Of a stretch of DNA of 64,000 nucleotides, positions 37,001 through 46,136 are shown piece by piece (the first letter of the stretch is position 1; each line of letters begins with the position of its first letter). Below the pieces are notes generated by a model. That model was given only the letters and a program-made list of their open reading frames with translations. It was not told where the DNA came from and did no database searches. Source of the DNA: Echinococcus granulosus (lineage: Eukaryota > Platyhelminthes > Cestoda > Cyclophyllidea > Taeniidae). The stretch covers positions 295,431-359,430 of the forward strand of contig NW_020170452.1 in NCBI RefSeq assembly GCF_000524195.1, read 5' to 3'. Made by a program: the position numbers and the translations under genes.

Positions 37001-38932
37001 GACAAATGGGAAGTGACTAGCTGAATTTGAGGGATTGGCACAAAGCATGAATGAAGTCGACAACTAGGTACCGTGGGAATGACCTCGTAGTGTCATCCCG
37101 TCCTCAATAGCCTTGAAATGTCTATATAACGACGTGGTAGGCTGAACTTGAGCATAAAATTTACTCATGGGGGAAATGAATGAGTGATGGATTTATTAAA
37201 CAAAAAAGGGAAAGTGAGATAATAAAGCGAGCATATTGTTGAGCCAGTAGTAAAAGTGGAAGAGGCTTGGAAAGGACGACTACCAGAATAAACTAATGAG
37301 GAATGGATGAGCGGTTTGCAAAAAATGAGCTTTATCAACATTAGTCTTATAATCGGAATCACCGCAAGAAAAATCCTGCACTTTCCTTACCACCAAGCGG
37401 TTCATTCCCCTGCGGTAGCTTAGCTTCTTCTGAAGTTTCTGTTGAAATAGAAGGAAAAGGGAGATGTTTGATATTTCATTGCAAAACAAAAGGACCACAG
37501 AATACTCATCTCCCGTTTTACTTAAAATCGGCTGTTTACACCTTACGATGCCAGCAATCATTTAAACTAACCATTGGTGATGACCGTCGTTTCTGCATCT
37601 AAAAGTGTAAAAAAATACACAATGCAAATGATTCCAAGAAGAATGGAATACTGCTGGCACCTTAACAATTTGTAGGTAAGGAAAAAATATGCCTCAGGAG
37701 GGGACAGAGAACATTCTTCGATTGTGTTTAAGAGGAATTAACTGATAAATGAGTGGTTACATAGTCTGGTGAACAGGGTGGCAGTCGTAGAGTGCTATGC
37801 GTCTGACAGGTTAACTGATACATATCAGACCGATTAGGCCTCTCAGTGAAATGATTTACAATGCGGATATTAAAAGGGATTAACAGACGTAGTTAGATAA
37901 CGACGAACAGACTATATCCTGAGATAGGATTAACTAAGCGCTAAAAAGGGGATGAGTAAAGAGAACAATAAAATCGGAAGAATCGAGGTATTACTGGCAT
38001 AGATGTGCGAGTATGTAGGCCAAGACTGGATTAGGGGACGACGGCGTAAAAAAGGTGATCAGGTAAATAGCAACCTTCAAATGGTTGCTATTGCATTAAC
38101 TATAAGTCGAGGTTGCCACTTTTTCGCAACATTTCAACACTCAATTCTTATGTTCACTAATCCACAAATTTACCTGACACAAAAAACGAAATGCAATTGA
38201 ATGAAATCTATAGCAAAGTTTCATAACAGCAATAACTGACTGTTTCATTGCTAAGTCTTTGCAGTAAAAATGTTTTTTGTCCAAAAGCTCTTACTATCAA
38301 AACTATTTGCATTTAGCTTTGTTGAATGCCAGATGTATTTGCTAAGACAATGCTGCCGACTGCGAAATAAACAATACAAACATGCGCAATTCAGGCAAAA
38401 AATATGTTTAAATGTACTTTTGGAGATGCAAATTCCTGGTTAGAGGCGGTGTCGTTTTTAGGATGACAAATTAGTAAAGAATTTGATTTGTTAACTCCAA
38501 ATGATAAATTACTTTTCCATTTTTGGTGTTATAACGTGATGTAATTAACCTCGTGGACGTAGAAAGCAAATTACGAGAGTTCGACTGAACTAACCCGAAA
38601 ATACAATCACCCAAGTAACAAAAATGACAGATTTTCCTATAAATAAGTCGTATTAAGTTATTGATATAAAAATTGTTTCAATTAAGTGTCTTGAAACGTG
38701 TTAAAATGGATTCAGACGTATTTTTGGGCTTATTGTACAAATGGATCAAGAATTTTTTTGCAACACCTAACAAAACACCAGCCTAATTCACCTCCGACTT
38801 AAAGTAGCTCAAAACTGCCACTGCATTATCAAGAGGGATTCAGTGTTGGTTACCAAATTATCACTTACTCGTAAAAGCGCATCCAAAGAGGGCGAAAATG
38901 AGTAGGAAAATCAACCGAGAAGGCGAGCGCAT
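28012..38932 (-). CDS. secreted micro-exon (MEG-like) gene with repeated exon cassettes
   Basis: Predicted 26-exon gene, about 360 aa. Exon 1 (38869-38932) encodes a signal peptide, MRSPSRLIFLLIFALFGCAFT, and ends in phase 1 at a GTAAGT donor. Internal exons, descending: 37572-37598, 37391-37429, 36020-36070, 35842-35877, 35628-35672, 35139-35189, 34898-34933, 34701-34727, 34575-34613, 33699-33749, 33482-33517, 33271-33315, 33133-33177, 32395-32445, 32150-32185, 31962-32006, 31833-31871, 29561-29596, 29349-29393, 29210-29254, 28593-28628, 28416-28460, 28285-28323, 28079-28129. The last exon is 28012-28034 (ends GLKNNG, TGA). Every internal exon is 27-51 nt, divisible by three, phase 1-1, with AG/GT borders. 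The product is acidic, rich in E, D, K, G and A, and repetitive. Schistosome MEGs share the signal peptide plus symmetric micro-exon plan; the assignment to that class is by architecture, not homology. The 3' end is the least certain part: read-through after 28079 stops at 28035. Confidence 0.82.
28079..28628 (-). repeat. exon cassette 6 (C6-B6-A6) and final D7
   Basis: C6 28593-28628 (36 nt, GLIEEKKLRDDE), B6 28416-28460 (45 nt), A6 28285-28323 (39 nt, AVIEEGEATIIVD), then D7 28079-28129 (51 nt, VSPIPTLEGQKAFEAAS). D7 has the D length but the most diverged sequence. Confidence 0.76.
28830..28875 (-). pseudogene. decayed D exon of cassette 6
   Basis: Lies where a D exon is expected, with an acceptor-like 'cttccgccag'. 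The frame then hits TGA and the donor reads GC instead of GT. Its 'gaatcttcgaatgttgattta' resembles the remnant near 34.2 kb. Confidence 0.5.
28985..29180 (-). repeat. CATC/CATT-type satellite in A5-to-C6 intron
   Basis: Degenerate short tandem repeat, GGATGGAT/GGATGAAT-like on the plus strand and therefore ATCCATC/CATTCATC-like in the transcript. Same type and position as in the other inter-cassette introns. Confidence 0.6.
29210..29596 (-). repeat. exon cassette 5 (C5-B5-A5; D missing)
   Basis: C5 29561-29596 (36 nt, ESTEEEKSQDEK), B5 29349-29393 (45 nt, ASAAEAISVKFDDEE) and A5 29210-29254 (45 nt). No D exon could be found between A4 (31833) and C5, where about 2.2 kb of unrelated or repeated intron sequence lies. 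Confidence 0.78.
29610..31590 (-). other. long intron insert between cassettes 4 and 5
   Basis: About 2 kb on the gene strand between A4 and C5 with no supported exon. The part 29800-30060 is duplicated at 33915-34170. A 133-codon open frame at 30406-30807 (-) has no start context, splice borders or recognised domain and is probably chance. Confidence 0.4.
31605..31760 (-). repeat. CATC/CATT-type satellite after cassette 4
   Basis: Degenerate GGATG/GAATG repeats on the plus strand directly downstream (gene strand) of A4. Confidence 0.55.
31833..32445 (-). repeat. exon cassette 4 (D4-C4-B4-A4)
   Basis: D4 32395-32445 (51 nt, DETNVIKSLEETSDGAP), C4 32150-32185 (36 nt), B4 31962-32006 (45 nt) and A4 31833-31871 (39 nt, ATSEGGEGFVHID). 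Followed on the gene strand by satellite and a long unrecognised insert (29.6-31.6 kb). Confidence 0.8.
32600..33060 (-). repeat. CATC/CATT-type satellite between cassettes 3 and 4
   Basis: The longest satellite block of the gene, with many GGATGGAT, GAATGGATG and ATGGATGG units on the plus strand, lying between A3 and D4. Confidence 0.75.
33133..33749 (-). repeat. exon cassette 3 (D3-C3-B3-A3)
   Basis: D3 33699-33749 (51 nt), C3 33482-33517 (36 nt, EPTEEKKTPGKE), B3 33271-33315 (45 nt, VSAAEVIEGNATDKE) and A3 33133-33177 (45 nt, AVMKADKAGAHAQTN). A3 is nearly the same as A5 (29210-29254). Confidence 0.8.
33900..34230 (-). pseudogene. remnant of a lost cassette (decayed D exon plus intron)
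   Basis: Around 34195-34225 the gene strand reads 'ggatccccgaatgttgata', resembling the end of D3 ('gaatccccgatggttaatc') but without intact borders. The stretch 33915-34170 matches 29800-30060, so both are copies of the same intron region. This implies an extra cassette whose exons were lost. Confidence 0.5.
34355..34520 (-). repeat. CATC/CATT-type satellite after cassette 2
   Basis: Diverged GGATGGATAC/GAATGGATGAG units on the plus strand downstream of A2. Confidence 0.5.
34575..35189 (-). repeat. exon cassette 2 (D2-C2-B2-A2)
   Basis: D2 35139-35189 (51 nt), C2 34898-34933 (36 nt, SIEDKKPHGEE), B2 34701-34727 (27 nt, shorter than the usual 45) and A2 34575-34613 (39 nt, AMSDVGEGHVQVN). 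All have canonical borders. Confidence 0.75.
35325..35480 (-). repeat. CATC/CATT-type satellite after cassette 1
   Basis: GATGGATAGACG/GATGAATGGATGG units on the plus strand, between the broken A1 and D2. Confidence 0.6.
35525..35550 (-). pseudogene. decayed A exon of cassette 1
   Basis: Sits where an A exon is expected and keeps its start (gene-strand CGATTTCAGAT, compare CGATGTCAGAT of A2). It has an in-frame TAA, a shifted acceptor and no GT donor at the expected place. Skipping it leaves the reading frame intact because its neighbours are all phase 1-1. Confidence 0.6.
35628..35672 (-). repeat. exon B1 of cassette 1
   Basis: 45-nt B-type exon encoding (G)SAAKGIEGEATDRD, with flanking ctttcag acceptor and GTACGT donor. 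It aligns with the B exons at 33271, 31962, 29349 and 28416. Confidence 0.75.
35842..36070 (-). repeat. exon cassette 1 (D1, C1)
   Basis: First cassette of the micro-exon gene: D exon of 51 nt (36020-36070, VTNGKRTVEG..) and C exon of 36 nt (35842-35877, SREEKKSYNGE). Its B exon (35628-35672) is intact and its A exon is broken (separate entries). Confidence 0.75.
36235..36365 (-). repeat. CATC/CATT-type satellite upstream of cassette 1
   Basis: GGATGAGGA/GAATGGACGAATG/GATGGATGGAGG units on the plus strand, in the intron before D1. Confidence 0.5.
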
Positions 38933-38988
38933 TTCGACAGTGTGTGTTGTCCAAAAAGTAATTTCATAAGACTAACCGAACCGCTCAA

Positions 38989-38993
38989 CCAAT
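38989..38993 (-). promoter_or_regulatory. CCAAT box upstream of the micro-exon gene
   Basis: CCAAT on the plus strand in the context ACCAATCAG, about 57-61 nt upstream of the ATG (gene strand ATTGG). The same nine bases occur in the neuropeptide promoter at 3.93 kb. No clear TATA box was seen. Confidence 0.35.
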
Positions 38994-38999
38994 CAGAGC

Positions 39000-40560
39000 C
39001 TCGGCAATTGTGCCAATGGAGATGAGATATTTGAACACGCATCACCATGTAGATTTTATCGATTTTTTGCCATGAAAAGACCTTGAGGTTGCATTGGGAT
39101 TTGTTGATTGGTTCATCCACTCCGATGCGTGGTATGAGGCGGCGGATGTAAACGTAGGTGCCAGTATTTGTTCTTCTCTTAGATCGTCCATTTTTTTGTC
39201 TACAAGGCGACACCGCCAAAAGTCAAACCAGTCATGGAGGGCTTAAACGACTGAGTATAGCAAAAGGTACTTTTTGCAGCTGTAGAACATTCGGAGTGAA
39301 TCTTTTTTCCTCACAACTTACGACAAGGACGATTTGATCATATTTGGTCATATTCTACCAGCATTTGCTTTAATTAAGGGCCAAAGTTTTCTCAGTTCCA
39401 AGAAGGTGATTTTTTGTTAAAGGAAGGCTCCTAAAATAACTTTTTTGCCGTTTTTTGTTTGGGTCGGAACTGAGAGGTTTAAACAACAAAGTACAAAGGT
39501 TGAAGCAACAAATAAAAGGTCATACTTTATTAGAGGAATATGGACTTATAAATTATGCAGCTGTTCGGTAGTCTCTGTCGTGATTTTAGTGATTTTGCCA
39601 TTTCTAAAGGAGATCAAAGAAGGAGTGGTGTCACACTACGTATGAGATATTAGAAAACGTGTTTCAAATACGTCAGAATACGTAGTAGGAATTGAATTAA
39701 TGTCATTTGATGTTTAGGATAAATAACCGCACTTTTCCATGGGTATTTATACACTTCAGGCTACCTAAATAATTAAATTTCCGTTGAAATAGAAAAGTGT
39801 GCAACAACTCTAAGAGGTTTTAAATCGCCTCTCCAACAAATATGAAAATAATCTTTTCTTTACTGACAACAATGATGCTGTAATTAGGCTCGATTCACAT
39901 TTAGCTGGTTCAGTAGACCGCTACTCGGTGTACAAAATCGATTAATCAATTTGATTTATCGATGAGTCATCCATTGACTGAACAGCGATGGGAACAACTC
40001 GCCGCGGATGAGTCATCAGACGGCATAATTCATTTGTAGTCGTCGATTTTTGTTAGTAGGCCCTGGATATCGTCTTTAATTAACACTGAGCGAGTGAGAG
40101 GGAGAACAATTGCGCTTCCCTCGAATGTGTGATGGTAGTCTAATTGACGTGTCACCTTTACAGGCGGAGGAAATACTGACAAGGTATACATTTTCTCATC
40201 AAATAAATGGAAGTAAAATTGTGTCTCTAACTAATTACACAACTTAGGAATTACGGAACAATCAGTAGAAAATTCTGTTATTGGAAGTCACGTCCCAGCA
40301 GTAGTGAAAAAATGTCATTAAAATGATTTCGCAAGATTTGGCATTTATGAAGTATTCACTTATAAACATTTGCGTAAATCGGGGCAAAACAAATAGACAA
40401 ATATGAAAATGTGAACCATTACCAAAATAATCTACATATTTGTTAAAAAATGTTCACTTCTGAAATACAATTAGGTTGTATTCTGGTTTTCTCAGTTGCC
40501 AGGGCGAAAAATGTCACCTAGGGCAAGATTTAGGGGTCTAAAAGGAAAAGCGTTGCAGCG
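39000..40560. other. intergenic upstream of the micro-exon gene
   Basis: No supported coding exon or repeat. Short open frames without motifs. Confidence 0.4.
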
Positions 40561-40564
40561 TCAG

Positions 40565-41230
40565 AGTGTAATTGTTTATTTAACTCTCGGTTTTGGTAAT
40601 AAGCCGCCTTGAGGCTCCGACATTGTAACTGTGTTGGGTGGTCAGGCCGCAGGTTCATCTCATTATCCCTCAAGCCCTTCAGTATGTTGGCAATACATAT
40701 TCTGCCAAAGTGTTATGCTTTCTTTCGTCGTTAAGGAAGTCTTGAGGCGCTCCGTTGGTGGAGGTGGAACGCGAACCCCCCTCCCCAAATTTACACTGTT
40801 GGGTGACAAACCTTAGCGTGATGGAAGAAGGAACATATGCTGCTGGTGGGAGAATCGGGGTTTGAAAATGATGTCTGCCTTCGACAACTACTCTTCGTCT
40901 CCAAGACAGCCATTAATAAATGAAACGGCACTAGCTGTGAACCATCTGGAAAGGTTCGCTACGAGCTATCTACGGCATCTGTGTGAAGATGTCAATGAAT
41001 TGAGCACACAATTTTCCCCTAAATCCCTTTGGGGCCAGTTATTCTACGACTAGCGACGGATACACGAGATTACCAGCACTTTCTCCCTTCACCCAACACG
41101 GTTCCAACACAGGATGAAATTCCGGATCAAGTAGAGCTGCCAGTAGGATGACTGGCATAGTTGGCTCGTAGATGACATTCTCACAGCGTGGACTCAGTAA
41201 GTTGACCTTGGGGAGCGCCGAGGGCGATGC
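40565..41230 (-). repeat. R1 repeat copy, reverse orientation
   Basis: Begins 'ttaactctcggttttggt', contains 'aaggaagtcttgaggcgc', then 'gggtgacaaaccttagcgtgatggaagaagg', 'gaaaatgatgtctgccttcg' and 'gtgaaccatctggaaaggttcg..ctatctacggcatctgtgtg'. The same chain occurs in pieces at 16.6-17.1 and 23.4-23.9 kb, linking them into one longer element. Confidence 0.55.
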
Positions 41231-41269
41231 ATAAAAGAGGAGAGTGACTATTGTAATACTGTGATAGTT

Positions 41270-41390
41270 TAATTCTTCGTGTTGGTTTTGGGGGCACTTA
41301 GTGCTCTGCCATTGTACCTCCGTCTGGCGGACTGGCCTGCAGGCCAAGCAAGCATTCCCCATTCCTACCGTACGGTGACAATACCTTCCT
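41270..41390 (-). repeat. R1 repeat fragment, reverse orientation
   Basis: Contains 'ggttttgggggcacttagtgctctgccattgtacctccgtctggcggactggcctg', a short R1 start without the remaining unit. Confidence 0.45.
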
Positions 41391-42079
41391 TCATCAGGGT
41401 AGACTTGGAGCGCTTAAAAAGTAGAGTAGAAGAACGGAGGCATTGAGCGGCTACTGAAAATTCACCTTTCTAACTCATAGAAAATAATGCTTCAGCTTGT
41501 CATTGCCCTGCAAAATTTGAGGAGAATAGGGGTCTGACAGACGATTTGGGTCGTAAAAGTGACACCCAAGTGATGAACAACAAGGGTACAATGAAAGCAA
41601 TTGTTGGGATGAGGGAAGGCAATTTTTAGTGGCTAGGCCCAGAGGTGCCTTTCTTAACTTAAGTAAGACATGCAAATAAAGCCTTTTCACCTACTTCTGT
41701 AAAATTGCCGTTAAACGCTTTTTTTATCCATCGACGATTCAAGGGATCATTAAGGGAAAGAATGCCGGGTGTAATTTTGGTTCTCTCTGGCAGTAAAAAG
41801 AGACTACTGCTGCAGCTCCTTGATGTTGTTTAAACCGTGTAATGCAGTAACAAATGTTTAAAAGACAGGTTAAATATTCTTAAAAGACAATTGAAAGTAT
41901 CTTTTATTCAATGTGAAGAATGTAGCGATTCGCGTACGAGGTGTCGCCACCTCCTCGAGATATATTATGTTGACGCGTATCTCGGGGGCCAGACGTAAAG
42001 AAAGAATGTTTCTCTGAGAAATAATGAGTGTTTCAAATGTCATACTCATTACACATAAATAAAATTTGGCTACCCATGT

Positions 42080-42240
42080 ACCTGCAGCGCTCAGAGACTT
42101 CCCTGAGGACAAAGAAAGTCATACGTGTGGAAGGGCTGTGAGCAACAGGCATGGTCAGGCGGGTAGGCCGCCTAACAGAAGAACATCGTCAGAGCCTTAA
42201 GTCAGGATAAAGAGTTAAACAAACGGTAAAAGTATTATAC
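42080..42240 (+). repeat. R1 repeat fragment, forward orientation
   Basis: From 'gctcagagacttccctgagg' to 'agagttaaacaaacggtaaaag'. This is the reverse complement of the short R1 unit at 40.57-40.76 kb. Confidence 0.5.
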
Positions 42241-42699
42241 AGTGCCCCTCCTCCTTTGGGCATGGTCCTCGGTCCTCCTCCAAAGTCAACCTTCCGCGTC
42301 AGCCATCACTCGGTAGGACACCCACAAGCCATCCGTGCCTGTCAATAAATTTGCTTCCACTTAAGGTGTAGCCCGACCGCACTTTCACTGATTTTCTCTT
42401 GGTTATTCTACTGGATCTGCAGTTTTGTTTCTTATGGAAACTGGATTAGGGGGACGGGGGAGTGGGTTGAACAACAGGCGCTTCCACCGCTAGTCGTAGG
42501 GTTACTAACCTCAAAGCACAGTCAAGTAACAAAGGACGGGCTTTAACGCAGCACCTTAGGAATAAGAATTGGCGTCTGTTTTCGGAGCACGATTTCGTCA
42601 ATCAAAACGTCAGTTCGAGAACACTATAAGCAACACCTTGGGGTACTCCTTAGCCCATCTAATTAGGCGCGACAATCGCTGGAAATTTTGCAAAAGCCG

Positions 42700-44690
42700 C
42701 ATATCAGGAATGAATATTTTCGTTGAACAAAAGGCATGATAACATCTTTTGGCAACTAGGAGAGGTTTTGCACCTCGCGTCCATTCTATGCGATGACCGA
42801 TCTGACCTTCTTATATACGTTGGGTAGGATACTGTTGAAGTTCCTATCGGAGTGATCGAATGACAGACTTCCGGCTCCGGAGCGTACGTACGGAGCTGCT
42901 GACTGACTGCTGATGCCATGGGGTGGTTCCGTTTCTGCGATTGCCCTACCCTTGCCCTATTTGAAGTCTATCCATGCCTGATGTTCACCAATCAAGGAAA
43001 GTGAACTAGAGCACGAGTTTCGAGGCGGCCTAGAATGGTCGCAACTTGAGCACGAAAAAGGCGACCTCGAGCCAAGTAGCAGCGCTAAACACTAATGTTA
43101 ATGCTCCATTTCAAAGACGTTCAAATCAAAACGGTACTTTTTTATAGGCATAATTTGCGTGAAACTGTGGCGTTACTACATACAGGCGGGTGTCGTTCTT
43201 CCTTTAACACACATTCGGCTTGTTTGTCTTGAATAAACCAATTCCAGGCGTTCTTGGTAGTGCGTGCATGCAGTAGCATTATTGTCAGCAAATCTGTGGA
43301 GTCCTCCATGAGGCGGCCTTCGAAGAGATGGTATAAAGCATCGCAAGAGGGTAGCTCCCTCCACATAATGAAATTACCCTTTTAAGACTACAACTATTTT
43401 CCACACTTTTATTGCAACCATCAGAGAAAGCCAGTTAATTTGGGGAAGGTAAAACAGCAATTTGTCTTCTTTATGGATGACTGCGTCGCCGTCAATCTGT
43501 TGGAGTTCTTCACAGATTCTTCCATCTGCGGAATTGGCACTTCTTTTGGCATGCTAAGGTTTACCATTCAGTAATATAAATTAGTAAGTTGTCCTTTAAG
43601 ATAGGGTTCCATTTTACTTGTCTGGGCCCCGAGACTTCCCTGAAGGCAATAGACACTCTACTAGGGCAGAAAAGGTATTGCCGACGTATGGAAGAGACGG
43701 GGGTGGGGAGGGAGAGCTACTGATATGGCACAGAGGCCAGTCCATCTGGCAGAGGTACAATGGTGAAGCCATTAGGTGGTTCATCACCAAAACTGAGAAA
43801 GTAATACTTTCATCTGCTCAAAATCGCATTCCAGCAATACATTTTCCTTTTCCCCTCATCGAGTGTCTGCCTTCATCACCACCGTTTCTAAAACAAGGCC
43901 AGAAAATGCATTTTTCTACTGTCGTATCCATCCTTCAAGGGCAGACAGGGTAGCCAGCCAGAATGACAGTAGTGGCTAGAGCTGTCGCTGGACTTCCTCC
44001 CAGCCTCCTCCACCCCAGTGTGTACTGCCAGACCCCAATATCAACTACAACGCCACCGAGGCTGGTGATTTCCCATCTAAACCTGATTAAAAGCATTACT
44101 GGTCCTACCACAAATACCCACCTAACCGCAACGATGGCCATTCACACCTGTGGTCAACAGCTTCTAGCCCTTGGCTTTAGCCTAGACGACAACTCCCTTG
44201 ATCGTAAACATCCAACACTCCACTATGACCATCCATTTTTAGTGACCTTTTGGCTTTTTCGTCATGCGTGCATGTTGGTAATTCTACTTGGAATAACTCA
44301 AATGGCTCTAACACTTAGCAGTAAGTTCCAGCACTTCTTGCATAGTCTCCCAATTTCAACTGCCCAACCGGGCAGGAGGGCAAAGGACGCTTGTCACCAA
44401 GAGTTTTAGCATGACTTCGACTACTTACCTGCATGGCGTTCAAGAGGAGGACGGATGACTAAATATCCTCCCGAGGCTGTGGATCTCTCAGTGCTGAGGC
44501 GGTTGCTGTTAAGTACCTCTTTTTTCCACCTCCATGAATGCTACTCTTTCCTAAATGGAAAATCTCTGTCTTTTTTAGTTTTAGGTTAATCTGACACAAC
44601 AATCCACTTTCTGCGACTGAAAACAACATTACCGGAATGGTCATTATAACCCCTGTGCAACGCCTTGCAGACATTTCGACCGGTCAACGA
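42700..44690 (-). repeat. long R1 copy, right arm of an inverted pair
   Basis: Reverse-complement partner of 19290-21330. Block order is preserved throughout, including the 'ctatgcaagaagtgctgg' block (near 44.33 kb), the 'accattgtacctctgcc' block (43.76 kb), 'gaaggccgcctcatggagg' (43.31 kb) and 'ttgattggtgaacatcaggc' (42.99 kb). A 74-codon open frame at 43142-43366 (-) is intact here but broken in the other copy. It shows no recognisable domain. Confidence 0.65.
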
Positions 44691-44699
44691 TTAAGTAGC

Positions 44700-46136
44700 A
44701 TGAGACTTGACGTTAGTTACTGCCTTCACTGATCACATTTTAGTAGCTGATGAGGGTATAACAGGACAGTTGCAGTATCTAGGCGTTGTCCACAACCAAC
44801 CTTTTACCACCACCACCGTTTATACCCAAGGCTTGTCAACTTCTGCCCAGGGGTCCCTTACATAAAGACACTCGACATTTGATGAGCAATGGTGGTGAAA
44901 CTTCTCAGTGATCACCTCAACGTGGTCGACACGCTTCTTCATTGATCCTTCAACAAAATTATCCCCTTGTGACAAATGCCTCTCAGAAGGCTTTAGGTAC
45001 TGGACTGTTACAGTTACTGAGTTTACTTTGTTATAACGATGTAAGTGCGACTACTTACCATTGTACCTAAAATCCCCTCCTTAGTGAAGAATGATAGCCA
45101 CTTTCTCCCTACCGATGAAGTATTCACTGGGGTTTCTACCTCCACTCTCTGTTTCAAACATTACATACCATGAATAATCTATCAGCTCTCCGCGAACCTA
45201 ACCCACCCTCACAAATTCATTCGGGCATATTTTATTCTAATATGTGTTTACGTACACCCTACAATTGCTAGAGTGGAACAAAAATTATGCTGTCAGTTAG
45301 CTTAAAGGAACGACAAATATTGCCATCATCGAAAATGTAAGGGCGCTTTTGTTGAGGGTCCCTTCTTTAACTCATACCATTAGCAAGCTTAGAAGGCCCC
45401 ATTAAAAGCTCACACGGACACGCATCCCTTTTGAGTGAGACGGTGTGCCCCAACCCGGCCCAACTTCACCGCATACATGTGTTGGACGGCTCACAGTCTC
45501 TAAACCTATCGTAGATTGCAAACCAAAGTTTGAATTTTCTTCAAGTGCTTTCCCAAAGGTAAAAGGATATAGCCAGGCGAAAAGATGCGTGTTGCTTGTT
45601 AATTCCCGATGTTTACCACATCAACCCTGGCACATGCCTTCTTGTTTTGCATGAGCAAACAAGCCTATGTGAAGGGTAGCACATCTGTCTCCTATTCGCA
45701 CTACTTCTTATAGTCGTGGCAATTAACACCATTATTTTCTTTGCTTTCTCCAGACCGTTGGATTTTAATGGTCGCTAGGCAGCGGAAAAATCTAGGGACT
45801 CAGTACAGTTAACTGATCCCGAATATCTGTTTCTAGTCTAATTTACATACGAAATGACTAGACTTAAAATTACTTACACAAACTATTTGCTAATAAATGC
45901 TAACTACGTTAATGCTTGTTAGATTGAGCAGTATTCCACGTCATTTTCCTGGAAGAACTGATGAAGTTATCGTTTATGGCCCCGAACCCGACAAAAAATT
46001 TGTAGAGCCCTATTAAGTAGACACTTTTTGAATTGTTTTGAAATATCTTGTGGAGCGCTTATTACTAATCAGCATATAAGTTTGTTCTAATGCGCTGGGC
46101 TTTCGGTTGTCCGTCTTTGTTAAGGGTACTTACATT
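44700..46136. other. intergenic, hnRNP K-like gene upstream region
   Basis: No supported exon or classic TATA/CCAAT arrangement was identified. Transcription of the next gene presumably starts in the last few hundred bases, since a TATGCG.. to ATG stretch at 46.09-46.14 kb lacks stops in frame. Confidence 0.35.

Noticed and set aside
43618..44409. two plus-strand open frames (111 and 148 codons)
   Set aside because: They lie antisense inside the long R1 copy, and the corresponding frames are broken in the other copy at 19.3-20.4 kb.
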